From Salinispora oceanensis (lineage in GTDB: Bacteria; Actinomycetota; Actinomycetes; Mycobacteriales; Micromonosporaceae), in contig NZ_KB911579.1 in assembly GCF_000383575.1 (NCBI RefSeq), positions 998,221 through 1,062,220 of the forward strand: 64,000 bases of DNA. The letters are read 5' to 3'. Of the stretch, positions 16,818 through 24,478 are shown in pieces; the stretch's first letter is position 1; every line of letters starts with the position of its first letter. A program made the translations under genes and the position numbers. The notes beneath the pieces were generated by a model. That model worked only from the letters and a program-made list of their open reading frames with translations, made no database searches and was not told where the DNA came from.

Positions 16818-17870
16818 ATGAGCCTTACCGCCCTGCCTCGGCCAACCCTGCTCCCCGGCCTCACCCGCCTCTGGCGGGACCGACACACGCTGCAACTGGG
16901 TGTCGATCCGAGCCGGGCCGTCCTGCTGGAGCTGGCCAACCCGCGTACCGCCCGGCTCCTGGACCTGCTCGACGGCGCGCATAGCGAGCGGCACGTGCTG
17001 GAACAGGCCAACCGAATCGAGGTGGGGCGGGAGGCCGCCCGCACCCTGCTCGAGGCGCTCCGCACCGCCGGCCTGGTCGTACCCGCTCACACCCTCCTAC
17101 CCCGCGACCTGACCGGGCCGCCACGAACCCGCCTCACCGCCGAGGCCGGCGCGCTCGCCCTGGCCAACCAACGGCCCGCCGGCACGCCCGCACAGGTACT
17201 GCGCCGCCGCCGGACAGCGCGGGTGCTGGTGGCCGGCGCCGGGCGCCTGGGCGCTCCCGTCGCCGTCGCCCTGGCCCAGGCCGGGGTTGGGCACGTGCAA
17301 CCACGCCTGGCCGGCCCGGTCGCGCCGGCGGACCTCGTCGGCACCGGAATCCCCGCCGCCGACCTCGGTCAGCCGCTCACCAGCGCGGTCCGGGAGACCC
17401 TCGGCCGCACCGCCCCCGGCACCGCCACTGGTCCACTTCAACCTGGCCGGATCGACCTCGTGATTCAGTGCGGTGCGGACCGCCCGGCTCCCCTACTCGC
17501 CGCCGCCCACCGCCAACGCCGGCAGGTACACCTGCTGCTTGACCTCCGGGAGGGCGTGCCGGTCATCGGCCCGTTGGTCCGGCCACCGATCGGTCCCTGT
17601 CTGAACTGCCTCGACCTGCACCGAAGGGACCGCGACCCGAGCTGGCCGGCGCTCGCCGCCCAGCTCGCCAGCGGCACGCCGGAGTGGGCCTGCGCGACGA
17701 CAACACTGCTAGCTGCCGTGGCGTACGGCACCGGCGAAGCCCTGGGCCACCTCGATGGCGGTGACCCGGCCACCGTCAGCGGTTCCATCGAGGTAACCGC
17801 CGACGGCCAGCTACGTCGCCGGCACTGGGCGCCCCACCCCTCCTGCACCTGCTCCGGTCGCGGAACGTGA
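16818..17870 (+). CDS. Orphan ThiF/E1-like protein (TOMM cyclodehydratase C-domain-like)
   Basis: A 350-residue protein. The N-terminal 90 residues resemble the winged-helix leader-peptide-binding part of RiPP cyclodehydratase partners. A Rossmann domain follows with RVLVAGAGRLGAPVA (about 135-149), but the Asp-rich ribose/Mg motif and Arg finger of active E1 enzymes are not seen. A zinc-type pair of cysteine motifs closes it: CLNCLDLHRRDRDP near 261 and CTCSG at the end. This is typical of non-adenylating Ocin-ThiF proteins. No YcaO gene or precursor is visible nearby. ATG 16818 is preferred; GTG at 16812 and 16770 are alternatives. Confidence 0.7.
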   Translation: MSLTALPRPTLLPGLTRLWRDRHTLQLGVDPSRAVLLELANPRTARLLDLLDGAHSERHVLEQANRIEVGREAARTLLEALRTAGLVVPAHTLLPRDLTGPPRTRLTAEAGALALANQRPAGTPAQVLRRRRTARVLVAGAGRLGAPVAVALAQAGVGHVQPRLAGPVAPADLVGTGIPAADLGQPLTSAVRETLGRTAPGTATGPLQPGRIDLVIQCGADRPAPLLAAAHRQRRQVHLLLDLREGVPVIGPLVRPPIGPCLNCLDLHRRDRDPSWPALAAQLASGTPEWACATTTLLAAVAYGTGEALGHLDGGDPATVSGSIEVTADGQLRRRHWAPHPSCTCSGRGT

Positions 17871-18002
17871 GATCAGTCGGCGGGCCCGGTGAGCCCAGAG
17901 CCCGACCGGTCCGCCGCAGCCCCGGGGCGCCCAGCTGTCCGAAGGGGGACCGGCCCAGCCGCACGGCAGCCGCGGGCCCGCCCGGTCGGTCACAATAGCC
18001 AG

Positions 18003-19349
18003 GTGACCGAAATCCCGCGCCGCGCCGTCTCCCGGACCGCCAAGCTCGCCGCCCTGCCGCTCGGCTTCGCCGGCCGGACCGTCCTCGGCGTGGGCAAGCG
18101 CGTCACCGGGCTCGCCTCTGACGTGATCTCCACGGAGATCCAGCAACGCACCGCCGAACAGCTCTTCAGCGTCCTTGGGCAGCTCAAGGGCGGCGCGATG
18201 AAGTTCGGCCAGGCGTTGTCGGTCTTCGAGGCGGCGCTGCCCGAGGAGATGGCCGCCCCCTACCGACAGGCGCTGACCAAACTCCAGGAGGCCGCACCCC
18301 CACTGCCCGCCGCCTCCGTACACCGGGTGCTCGCCGAGCAACTCGGCCCGGACTGGCGGGACCGGTTCGTGGAGTTCGACGACACACCGGTCGCCGCCGC
18401 CAGCATCGGGCAGGTACACCGCGGGCAGTGGCGAGAGCCGGGCTACGACGCGGCCGGCGCGCCGAACACCCGCGACGTGGCGATCAAGATTCAGTACCCA
18501 GGTGCGGGAGAAGCCCTGCTCACCGACCTCAAACAGCTCTCCCGGCTCGGTGGGATGTTCCGGGCGATCCAGCCGGGGCTGGACATCAAACCGCTCCTCG
18601 CCGAGCTACGGGAACGCATCACCGAGGAGCTCGACTACGAGCTGGAGGCCGAGTCGCAGCGCGCCTTCGCCACCGCGTACGCGGACGACCCGGAGATCTA
18701 CATCCCGGCCGTGGTCGCCGCGTCGCCGCGGGTCCTCGTGACCGGGTGGGTTGAGGGAACTCCACTGTCGCAGATCATCCGGGAGGGCTCCGAACAAGAG
18801 CGGGACGAGGCCGGCCGGTTGATGGCCACCCTGCACCTCTCCGCGCCGATGCGGGCCGGGCTGCTCCACGCCGACCCGCATCCGGGCAACTTCCGGCTGC
18901 TGCCCGACGGGCGGCTTGGGGTGGTTGACTTCGGTGCGGTGGCCCGGCTCCCTGAGGGGACCCCCGAGCCGATCGGCCGCATCGCCGGACTGGCCTTGCG
19001 GGGAGATGCCGAAGAGGTGATGGCCGGCTTGAGTGACGAGGGTTTCGTCAGCAACAGCGAGGCTCTTGACGGACCGGCGCTGCTGGACTTCCTACAGCCG
19101 ATGCTGGAACCGGTCGCCGCTGAGGAGTTCCGCTTCACCCGGGCTTGGCTACGGGCCGAAGCGACCCGACTGGCCAGCCCTCGCTCGCCCGCGTACCAGC
19201 TCAGCCGAAATCTCAACCTGCCCCCGTCGTACCTGCTGATCCACCGGGTCACGCTCGGCTCGATCGGGGTGCTGTGCCAGTTGGAGGCGAAGGCACCGTA
19301 CCGGGGGATCCTGGAGCGCTGGCTGCCCGGCTTCGCCCCGGTCGCCTGA
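18003..19349 (+). CDS. ABC1/AarF/UbiB-family atypical kinase
   Basis: A 448-residue protein-kinase-like fold protein, the same length as Rv3197-type proteins. Family motifs occur in order: KGGAMKFGQALS (KxGQ, near 62-73), PVAAASIGQVH (Ala-rich replacement of the glycine loop), VAIKIQYPG (Lys), EELDYELEA, LLHADPHPGNF (catalytic Asp) and VVDFGAV (DFG). Mycobacterial homologues next to whiB7 have been linked to macrolide resistance; that link is from the family, not this sequence. GTG 18003 is used; the frame is open upstream but low-complexity Pro/Arg. Two hairpins follow. Confidence 0.9.
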   Translation: MTEIPRRAVSRTAKLAALPLGFAGRTVLGVGKRVTGLASDVISTEIQQRTAEQLFSVLGQLKGGAMKFGQALSVFEAALPEEMAAPYRQALTKLQEAAPPLPAASVHRVLAEQLGPDWRDRFVEFDDTPVAAASIGQVHRGQWREPGYDAAGAPNTRDVAIKIQYPGAGEALLTDLKQLSRLGGMFRAIQPGLDIKPLLAELRERITEELDYELEAESQRAFATAYADDPEIYIPAVVAASPRVLVTGWVEGTPLSQIIREGSEQERDEAGRLMATLHLSAPMRAGLLHADPHPGNFRLLPDGRLGVVDFGAVARLPEGTPEPIGRIAGLALRGDAEEVMAGLSDEGFVSNSEALDGPALLDFLQPMLEPVAAEEFRFTRAWLRAEATRLASPRSPAYQLSRNLNLPPSYLLIHRVTLGSIGVLCQLEAKAPYRGILERWLPGFAPVA

Positions 19350-19355
19350 TGCGAT

Positions 19356-19390
19356 GACGGGCGCGTCCGGGGTAACCGAACGCGCCCGTC
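19356..19390 (+). terminator. Terminator after the ABC1 kinase gene
   Basis: Perfect 11-bp inverted repeat (GACGGGCGCGT ... ACGCGCCCGTC) with a 13-base loop, 6 bases past the stop. Confidence 0.7.
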
Positions 19391-19408
19391 GCAGCGGTGT
19401 TAGCTAAC

Positions 19409-19444
19409 GGGCCCGGTCCCCACCCGAGAGGGGGGATCGGGCCC
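19409..19444 (-). terminator. Terminator of the whiB7 transcript
   Basis: A 13-bp hairpin with one G-T pair (GGGCCCGGTCCCC against GGGGATCGGGCCC, 10-base loop), just past the stop of the small gene downstream of whiB7. It may stop both converging transcripts. Confidence 0.7.
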
Positions 19445-19449
19445 GCTGC

Positions 19450-19626
19450 CTAGCCGACTCCCGACTCGCGCGCCGCCCGCCGACGGGCGGCCATCGCGAC
19501 AGTACGGGCGGAGCGATAAGCCTCAGTGCTCGTGGTGGTGCGACCGGCCTGAGGCCGGGGCATTCGAGCCCTCGACAACACTTCGTTCAGTAATTGCAGT
19601 TCAAATTTGTTCGATTGCTGGAACAT
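19450..19626 (-). CDS. Small basic protein downstream of whiB7, contains a TTA codon
   Basis: A 58-residue ORF (start MFQQSNKFELQLLNE) 63 bases after whiB7 and before the terminator, so probably in the whiB7 transcript. The N-terminal half is amphipathic and helix-like; the rest is Arg/Ala-rich. Its first 17 codons use AT-ending codons (CAA, AAA, TTT, GAA, TTA, TTG) that are rare here, while the second half is GC-rich. The single TTA codon would need the bldA-type leucyl tRNA. ATG 19626 has GAGG directly against it and AGAAAG further up; GTG 19659 is the alternative. I know of no function; a similar small ORF after whiB7 in other actinomycetes is my impression only. Confidence 0.55.
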   Translation of the reverse strand: MFQQSNKFELQLLNEVLSRARMPRPQAGRTTTSTEAYRSARTVAMAARRRAARESGVG

Positions 19627-19689
19627 CCTCGTCAGCTTTCTCGTGGCCGGCGCGAACACCGGCGAAGGGTGGAACGGATCGGGTGGTTG

Positions 19690-20052
19690 TCAGGCCGCCA
19701 GCCGGACCGCGTCGCGCCGGGCCAGTCCACTGGCCTCCAGTCGCGCCTCGGCCTCGACCCGGAGTGTGGCGTCGCGGGCGACATCTTCCTTACGAGGACG
19801 GCCTCGGGGCCGCTTACGCGGGACCACCGCGCCACGCTCGAAGATCTCGCCACCCCAGACGCCCCAGGGCTCGGCCCGCTCCACCGCGCCAGCGAGGCAC
19901 TCGACGCGCAGCGGGCAGTCCCCGCAGAGCGACTTGGCCACCTCAAGCTCGGGGGGCGAGTCAGAGAACCACAGGTCGGGGTCGAACTTCCGGCAGGGCA
20001 GGTTCGCCTCCAGCTCGACACTCAGGTCGAGTGGGACCAACGCCAGACTCAT
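19690..20052 (-). CDS. whiB7: Transcriptional regulator WhiB7 (Wbl family, AT-hook)
   Basis: A 120-residue iron-sulfur regulator. Four cluster cysteines at 20, 43, 46 and 52 (C...CxxC...C), the turn motif GVWGGE at 64-69, and a C-terminal AT-hook RGRP at 83-86 in a basic patch: together these identify WhiB7/WblC. It binds the sigma factor and AT-rich DNA upstream of -35 boxes and drives intrinsic resistance to ribosome-targeting antibiotics. ATG 20052 has GAGGTGA 7 bases upstream. A long leader with an upstream ORF and intrinsic terminator precedes it. A small ORF follows. Confidence 0.95.
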   Translation of the reverse strand: MSLALVPLDLSVELEANLPCRKFDPDLWFSDSPPELEVAKSLCGDCPLRVECLAGAVERAEPWGVWGGEIFERGAVVPRKRPRGRPRKEDVARDATLRVEAEARLEASGLARRDAVRLAA

Positions 20053-20116
20053 CGCCCGGTCACCTCTCTCTCACTTCGATCTTTTGGATCGCATTTCCGA
20101 CATACTTCGACGGGAC

Positions 20117-20159
20117 AAAAACGAAGGCCGCGGATCCCGGTATGCGGGTTCCGCGGCCT
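20117..20159 (-). terminator. Intrinsic attenuator in the whiB7 leader
   Basis: On the minus strand: a 10-bp stem AGGCCGCGGA / TCCGCGGCCT, an A-A mismatch, a 4-bp inner stem CCCG/CGGG with loop CATAC, then TCG and five T (20117-20121). This is a rho-independent terminator 65 bases before the whiB7 ATG and 22 bases after the upstream ORF stop. A copy of the palindrome CCTCGAGG overlaps its 5' arm (20157-20164); a second copy at 20195-20202, inside the ORF end, could pair with it as an antiterminator. Confidence 0.82.
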
Positions 20160-20181
20160 CGAGGTGAGCCGGTGGTCTGGA

Positions 20182-20436
20182 TCAGACCGGTCTACCTCGA
20201 GGTGGAACACCGCGGACGTCCGTGCGCCGCTTGGCGCTATCAACGCCCTTGCCCGTGAAACCACTGGTCCCTTGAGTTCCGAATGGCGCCAGCGCGAGAA
20301 TCAGCTCGGTCTGAGTCTCGACCTGGTACGCCTGCGGAACCGACGGTCGCGCAGCGGTGAGGGCCAGCTGGACGGCCGGCAGGGAAGCCATGGCAGCAGG
20401 CAGCACCAACGGACGTGCATTGCTGTGATTCTTCAT
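20182..20436 (-). CDS. Upstream ORF (leader peptide) of whiB7
   Basis: An 84-codon ORF starting MKNHSNARP with an unusually strong ribosome site (GGGAGGTGG, 6 bases before ATG 20436). It ends RRTDVRGVPPRGRPV, an Arg/Pro-rich tail of the kind that can slow ribosomes. The stop lies 22 bases before the attenuator stem. Position and signals indicate a regulatory leader ORF whose translation state decides read-through into whiB7, as described for whiB7 leaders in mycobacteria and Streptomyces. It is longer than a typical leader peptide, so a function for the peptide itself is possible. Confidence 0.7.
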   Translation of the reverse strand: MKNHSNARPLVLPAAMASLPAVQLALTAARPSVPQAYQVETQTELILALAPFGTQGTSGFTGKGVDSAKRRTDVRGVPPRGRPV

Positions 20437-20522
20437 TGGGGCCACCTCCCTAACTTTCCCTCGTGCCGACTGGATCACGCCCGTGAGCAGCCTGAATGCC
20501 GCCGCTCGCGAGGTATGCCCCG

Positions 20523-20552
20523 AGGCTATGCCGCACCCGGGGGCGAGGGCAA
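20523..20552 (-). promoter_or_regulatory. whiB7 promoter, probably autoregulated
   Basis: Minus strand: TTGCCC (20547-20552), 18-base spacer, TAGCCT (20523-20528), giving a transcript start near 20516 and a leader of about 465 bases. An AT-rich GTAAATTCG (20554-20562) sits immediately upstream of the -35, as WhiB7-dependent promoters require for AT-hook binding. The AT-rich part overlaps the 3' end of uvrD2. Confidence 0.65.
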
Positions 20553-20558
20553 ACGAAT

Positions 20559-22718
20559 TTACGGCAAGATTTCGGAAGTTCTCTCCGGGCAGACCTCGTC
20601 CACCGTCGCACCGGCTACCAAGGCCAGCACCGCCTCCCCGTACAGCCCCAGCTTGCGGGCCCCGATCCCGGCGATCGCGGTGAGGTCCCGGGGCTGCTGT
20701 GGGCGCCGCTCCGCCAACGCGACCAGAGTCGCGTCGGTGAAGACCACATAGTCCGGTACCCGCTGGCCACTGGCCACCCGACGCCGCCACTCACCCAGCC
20801 GCCCGTGCAACTCCTGGTCCAGGTCAGACGGACAGGCGGTGCACCGGCCCAGCTTGCGCTCCGCACCAGCGAGCAGCGTCGTACCGCAGACCCGGCAGGA
20901 GACGAGTTGGGTACGCCGACGCTCGGTCCGCCGTACCCCGCTCGCACCGGCCCGCCCTCTGGAACCGGAGGAGTCCAGCCGGGGCAGGAAGCGACAGGGC
21001 CGCCGGGGACGCCCACCCGGTGAGCGGGCTGAGGCGTACGACAGCCAAAGCCACTCCCGAGCCCGGGTGATGCCCACGTAGAGCAGCCGGCGCTCCTCCT
21101 CCACCTGCTCCGGTGTTTTGGCATAGGTGGTGGGCAGGGTGCCCTCGGCGAGGCCGACCAGGAAGACGGCATCCCACTCCAGACCCTTCGCCGAGTGCAG
21201 GGATGCGAGTGTCACGCCCTCGACCGTCGGCACGTGCTGGGCGGCGGCACGCCGAGCCAGCTCGTCGGTGAAGTCGGCCAGCGTGGCCGGCCGCTCGACC
21301 GCGGCAGCCGGTCCGATCGGCAGCACCGGGGTGCTGGCCGCGTACTCCTCGGCGAGTTGGACCAGGGCGGCGAGGGCCGCCCACCGTTCCCGGGCGGCGC
21401 CACCGGCTGGTGGGGTGTCCGGTGCCCACCCCACCGCGGCCAGCGCCTCGATCACGGCCGCCCGCAGCGGGGTGTCACCAGGAAGGGAGCGGGTGGCGGC
21501 GCGCAGCGCGACCATCGCCTGCCGTACCTCGACGCGCTCGAAGAACCGCTCCGCACCCTGCACCTGGTACGGCACCTCGGCCTCGGTCAGCGCCTCCTCG
21601 TACGCCTCGGACTGCGCATTGGTCCGAAACAGCACGGCGATCTCCCGGGCCGGCGTGCCGGCGTCCACCAGAGCACGGCAGCGGGCGGCGACGGCGGCGG
21701 CTTCGGCCGGCTCGTCGGTGAAGATCCTCAACTCGGGCTCGGGGCCGGTCGGGCGCTGGCCGACCAACTCCAGCCGAAGCCGCGCCTCAGCGCCCCGGGC
21801 CGGCGCGATGACCGAGTTGGCCAGCCCGACCACCTGGGGGGTGGAGCGGTAGTCGCGCACCAGGCGGACCACCGTCGCGCCGCGGTGCCGGCGGGGGAAG
21901 TCAACCAGGTAGGACGAGGTCGCGCCGGTGAACGAGTAGATCGTCTGACTCGCGTCACCCACCACCGTCAGGTCGTCTCCACCACCGAGCCACGCCTCCA
22001 ACAGCCGCTGTTGGAGCGGGTTGACGTCCTGGTACTCGTCAACGACGAAGTGCCGGTACTGGGCGCGTACTTGGTCGGCGACGTCCGGGTGCTCTTCGAT
22101 TCCCCAGATCGCGGCGCGCAGCATGTCCTCGAAATCAATCACCCCGCCGGCGCGTTTGGCCTTCTCGTACGCGGCGAAGACGTCGGCCACCTTCGCCGGC
22201 TCGTACTGGGTGTCCCGCAGCGCCCGAGCGGCCGCGACCACGTACTCCCCGGGCTCGACCAGGGACGACTTCGCCCACTCGATCTCGCCCGCGAGGTCCC
22301 GGACGCCGGCCCGGTCGGAGCGGATCCCGACCCTCGCCGCGGCGAGGGTGACCAGCCGGACCTTACTGTCCAGCAGCTCGGGCATCGCCCGACCGGCGAG
22401 CAGCCGGGGCGCGAAGTAACGCACCTGACGCAGCGCCGCGGCGTGGAAGGTGCGCGCCTGCACGCCCGGCACCCCGAGCGTGGCGAGTCGGCTGCGCAGC
22501 TCGGCGGCGGCCCGTGCGGTGAAGGTGACCGCGAGCAGGTGCCGGGCCAGAATTTCCCCGGTCAACGTTCGGTGAGCGATCCTGGAGGTGACCGCCCGGG
22601 TCTTCCCTGTGCCGGCGCCGGCCAGGACGCAGACCGGGCCAGCCGGGGCGGTTACCGCCGCCCGCTGCTCTGGGTCGAGGCCGGCGAGCACCCGGTCGGA
22701 GGCTGAGTGGGACACCAC
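20559..22718 (-). CDS. uvrD2: SF1A DNA helicase UvrD2 with HRDC domain
   Basis: A 719-residue 3'-5' helicase. Walker A AGAGTGKTRAVT (about 33-44), DEYQD of motif II, VVGDASQTIYSFTGA of motif III and GLEWDAVFLVG of motif V are all intact. A four-cysteine zinc motif (CRVC then CTAC) near 610-630 and a C-terminal HRDC domain with TAIAGIGARKLGLYG complete the architecture of mycobacterial UvrD2 (about 700 aa). GTG 22718 or the next codon, GTG 22715, is the start; the ribosome site is weak. It is divergent from the mycoredoxin gene, and its end carries part of the whiB7 promoter. Confidence 0.93.
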   Translation of the reverse strand: MVSHSASDRVLAGLDPEQRAAVTAPAGPVCVLAGAGTGKTRAVTSRIAHRTLTGEILARHLLAVTFTARAAAELRSRLATLGVPGVQARTFHAAALRQVRYFAPRLLAGRAMPELLDSKVRLVTLAAARVGIRSDRAGVRDLAGEIEWAKSSLVEPGEYVVAAARALRDTQYEPAKVADVFAAYEKAKRAGGVIDFEDMLRAAIWGIEEHPDVADQVRAQYRHFVVDEYQDVNPLQQRLLEAWLGGGDDLTVVGDASQTIYSFTGATSSYLVDFPRRHRGATVVRLVRDYRSTPQVVGLANSVIAPARGAEARLRLELVGQRPTGPEPELRIFTDEPAEAAAVAARCRALVDAGTPAREIAVLFRTNAQSEAYEEALTEAEVPYQVQGAERFFERVEVRQAMVALRAATRSLPGDTPLRAAVIEALAAVGWAPDTPPAGGAARERWAALAALVQLAEEYAASTPVLPIGPAAAVERPATLADFTDELARRAAAQHVPTVEGVTLASLHSAKGLEWDAVFLVGLAEGTLPTTYAKTPEQVEEERRLLYVGITRAREWLWLSYASARSPGGRPRRPCRFLPRLDSSGSRGRAGASGVRRTERRRTQLVSCRVCGTTLLAGAERKLGRCTACPSDLDQELHGRLGEWRRRVASGQRVPDYVVFTDATLVALAERRPQQPRDLTAIAGIGARKLGLYGEAVLALVAGATVDEVCPERTSEILP

Positions 22719-22801
22719 AGCGAGGAATTGTTCCAGCCGCTCCCGATGTTGGGGTAGTTAGCCTGGCTCGAATCACGACCAACCCCCTTGGAGGTCTTCC
22801 G

Positions 22802-23044
22802 ATGTTGACGATGTACTCCACGCCTTGGTGCGGCTACTGCCACCGGCTGAAGTCACAGCTGGACCGGGAGGGCATCGGGTACGAGGTGGTCGACATCGAG
22901 CAGGAGCCGGCGGCCGCCGAGTTCGTGATGAGCGTCAACGGCGGCAACCAGACCGTGCCGACGCTGCGCTTCGCGGACGGCAGCGCGCTGACCAACCCCA
23001 CCATCCGGCAGGTCAAGGAGCACCTGTCGGAGATCTCCGCCTGA
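22802..23044 (+). CDS. mrx1: Mycoredoxin (glutaredoxin-like)
   Basis: An 80-residue glutaredoxin-fold protein with active site CGYC (Cys10, Cys13) and TVPTL cis-Pro motif, matching mycoredoxin-1, which reduces mycothiol mixed disulfides in actinobacteria. The window also encodes MshB of mycothiol synthesis. GGAGG lies 7 bases before ATG 22802, and TAGCCT at 22759-22764 is a likely -10. The last 32 bases overlap the 3' end of the MFS gene on the other strand. Confidence 0.93.
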   Translation: MLTMYSTPWCGYCHRLKSQLDREGIGYEVVDIEQEPAAAEFVMSVNGGNQTVPTLRFADGSALTNPTIRQVKEHLSEISA

Positions 23045-24320
23045 CCGGTACGGGCCCGACGGGCGCCGGCTGGGCCGGCGGGCTCAGCCGGCGCCCACCC
23101 CAGAGGTAGCTACTCGCCAGCAGGGTGACCAGGCCCACCACCACGAAGAGCAGCCGGTAGTCGAAGACGCCGACGAGCAGTGCACCGCCCCCGACCGACG
23201 CGGCCCGCGGACCGCTGACCACCGCATCGGCGCCGGCGGCGACCCGCCCGATGAGCGGTGCCGGCGTACGCCGCTGGATCAGCGTGTGCAGGCCGACCAT
23301 GGTGAGCGGCAGGGACACCCCGGCCAGCAGGAGCGCCGCGCAGCCCAGCCAGAGGTTGGGGTAGGAGAGCGTCAGCGCTGCCGACCCGAACAGCGCCACC
23401 CCCACCGCGAGTGCGCCGACCTCTCCCACCCGCCGGATCATGCCGGCGGAGAGCAGCCCACCGGCGAGGCCACCGACCCCCTGCACGGTCACGAGCACAC
23501 CCACGAACGCCGCGTCGCGGCGAAGCCCGTGGTCAACGTAGGCAAAGATCAACGACTCGCTGAAGCCCATCACCAGCGAGCCGAGACCGTAGCCGAGGAG
23601 TGCCCGGCGCAGCGCCGGCTCGTCGGCCAGGTACCGCAGGCCAGCACCGAGCTCGGTCGACCAGCGCGACGTACGGCGCGGTCGCCCTGCCGAGCTGGAC
23701 GGCCGGGTGCGGCCCCTCCGCCAGCGGCCGCGGCCCGCTGGTCGCGGCCGGGGCGGCTCGGTGACCCGGAGCAGGCCCACCAGCACCGCCGCGGCCACGA
23801 AGCCGACAATCGCCACGCCCGCCAACGGTCCGCCGCCAACGGCGGTGTAGAGAGCGGCCCCCGCCAGCGGACCGACCAACCGCAGCCCCTGCCGCACCGT
23901 CTGTAACACGCCGTTCGCGTCGGCCAGCAACTCCGCTGGCACCAGGTGCCGCAGGAGGCCGCTGAGCCCTGCGCTGAGGGTGATGTACGACAGGCCGTAG
24001 AAGATCGCGACCAGGTAGATAAGCCAGAGGTCGGTCCGATCTCTGACCGCGAACAACGGGGTGAGCAGGGCGGCCGTGACCAGGTTGGCGGCCACGAACA
24101 GGGGCCGGCGCGGATATCGGTCAACGATCCAGCCGACCAGTGGTGCCAGCGTCATCGGGGCGATGATCGCGAAGATGGTGGCCCCGGCCAGTCCACTCGA
24201 CCCGGTCAGCTCCTTGACCCAGATGGCGAGCGCGAGCAGCAGGATCGACTCGGCGGTCATGCTGGCCACCAGGCCACCGAAGAGCAGCCGGAAGTCCGGA
24301 CGGCGCAGGACGGTACGCAT
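23013..24320 (-). CDS. MFS transporter
   Basis: A 435-residue, 12-helix major facilitator. The N-terminus has RRPDFRLLFGGLVASMTAES and a DRYPRRPLF loop between helices 2 and 3 (the MFS A-motif position). A long basic central loop (RRGRTRPSSSAGRPRR) divides the two halves. Such proteins often export drugs; the substrate is not predictable. ATG 24320 has GGAGG 5 bases upstream. It is divergent from the XRE regulator gene, 158 bases away. Confidence 0.85.
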   Translation of the reverse strand: MRTVLRRPDFRLLFGGLVASMTAESILLLALAIWVKELTGSSGLAGATIFAIIAPMTLAPLVGWIVDRYPRRPLFVAANLVTAALLTPLFAVRDRTDLWLIYLVAIFYGLSYITLSAGLSGLLRHLVPAELLADANGVLQTVRQGLRLVGPLAGAALYTAVGGGPLAGVAIVGFVAAAVLVGLLRVTEPPRPRPAGRGRWRRGRTRPSSSAGRPRRTSRWSTELGAGLRYLADEPALRRALLGYGLGSLVMGFSESLIFAYVDHGLRRDAAFVGVLVTVQGVGGLAGGLLSAGMIRRVGEVGALAVGVALFGSAALTLSYPNLWLGCAALLLAGVSLPLTMVGLHTLIQRRTPAPLIGRVAAGADAVVSGPRAASVGGGALLVGVFDYRLLFVVVGLVTLLASSYLWGGRRLSPPAQPAPVGPVPVRRRSPTGAP

Positions 24321-24478
24321 CTACCCTCCGTCGGAAGTGGTACACGGTGTGCCGCCTTTGGTCGAGACACGCCCCCGCCAGAACCTCCGGCGCCGGCCGC
24401 GTCGTTCCATACTGAGGGTTAGGGGCGAATTCAGAGAGTTACCGTCGCATCTACGACGGTCTACGGAAAAGAGGACAC

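Noticed and set aside
20437..20790. Extension of the whiB7 leader ORF to 202 codons
   Set aside because: The upstream part lies antisense-free but in the wrong frame of uvrD2, and the strong ribosome site marks ATG 20436 as the start.
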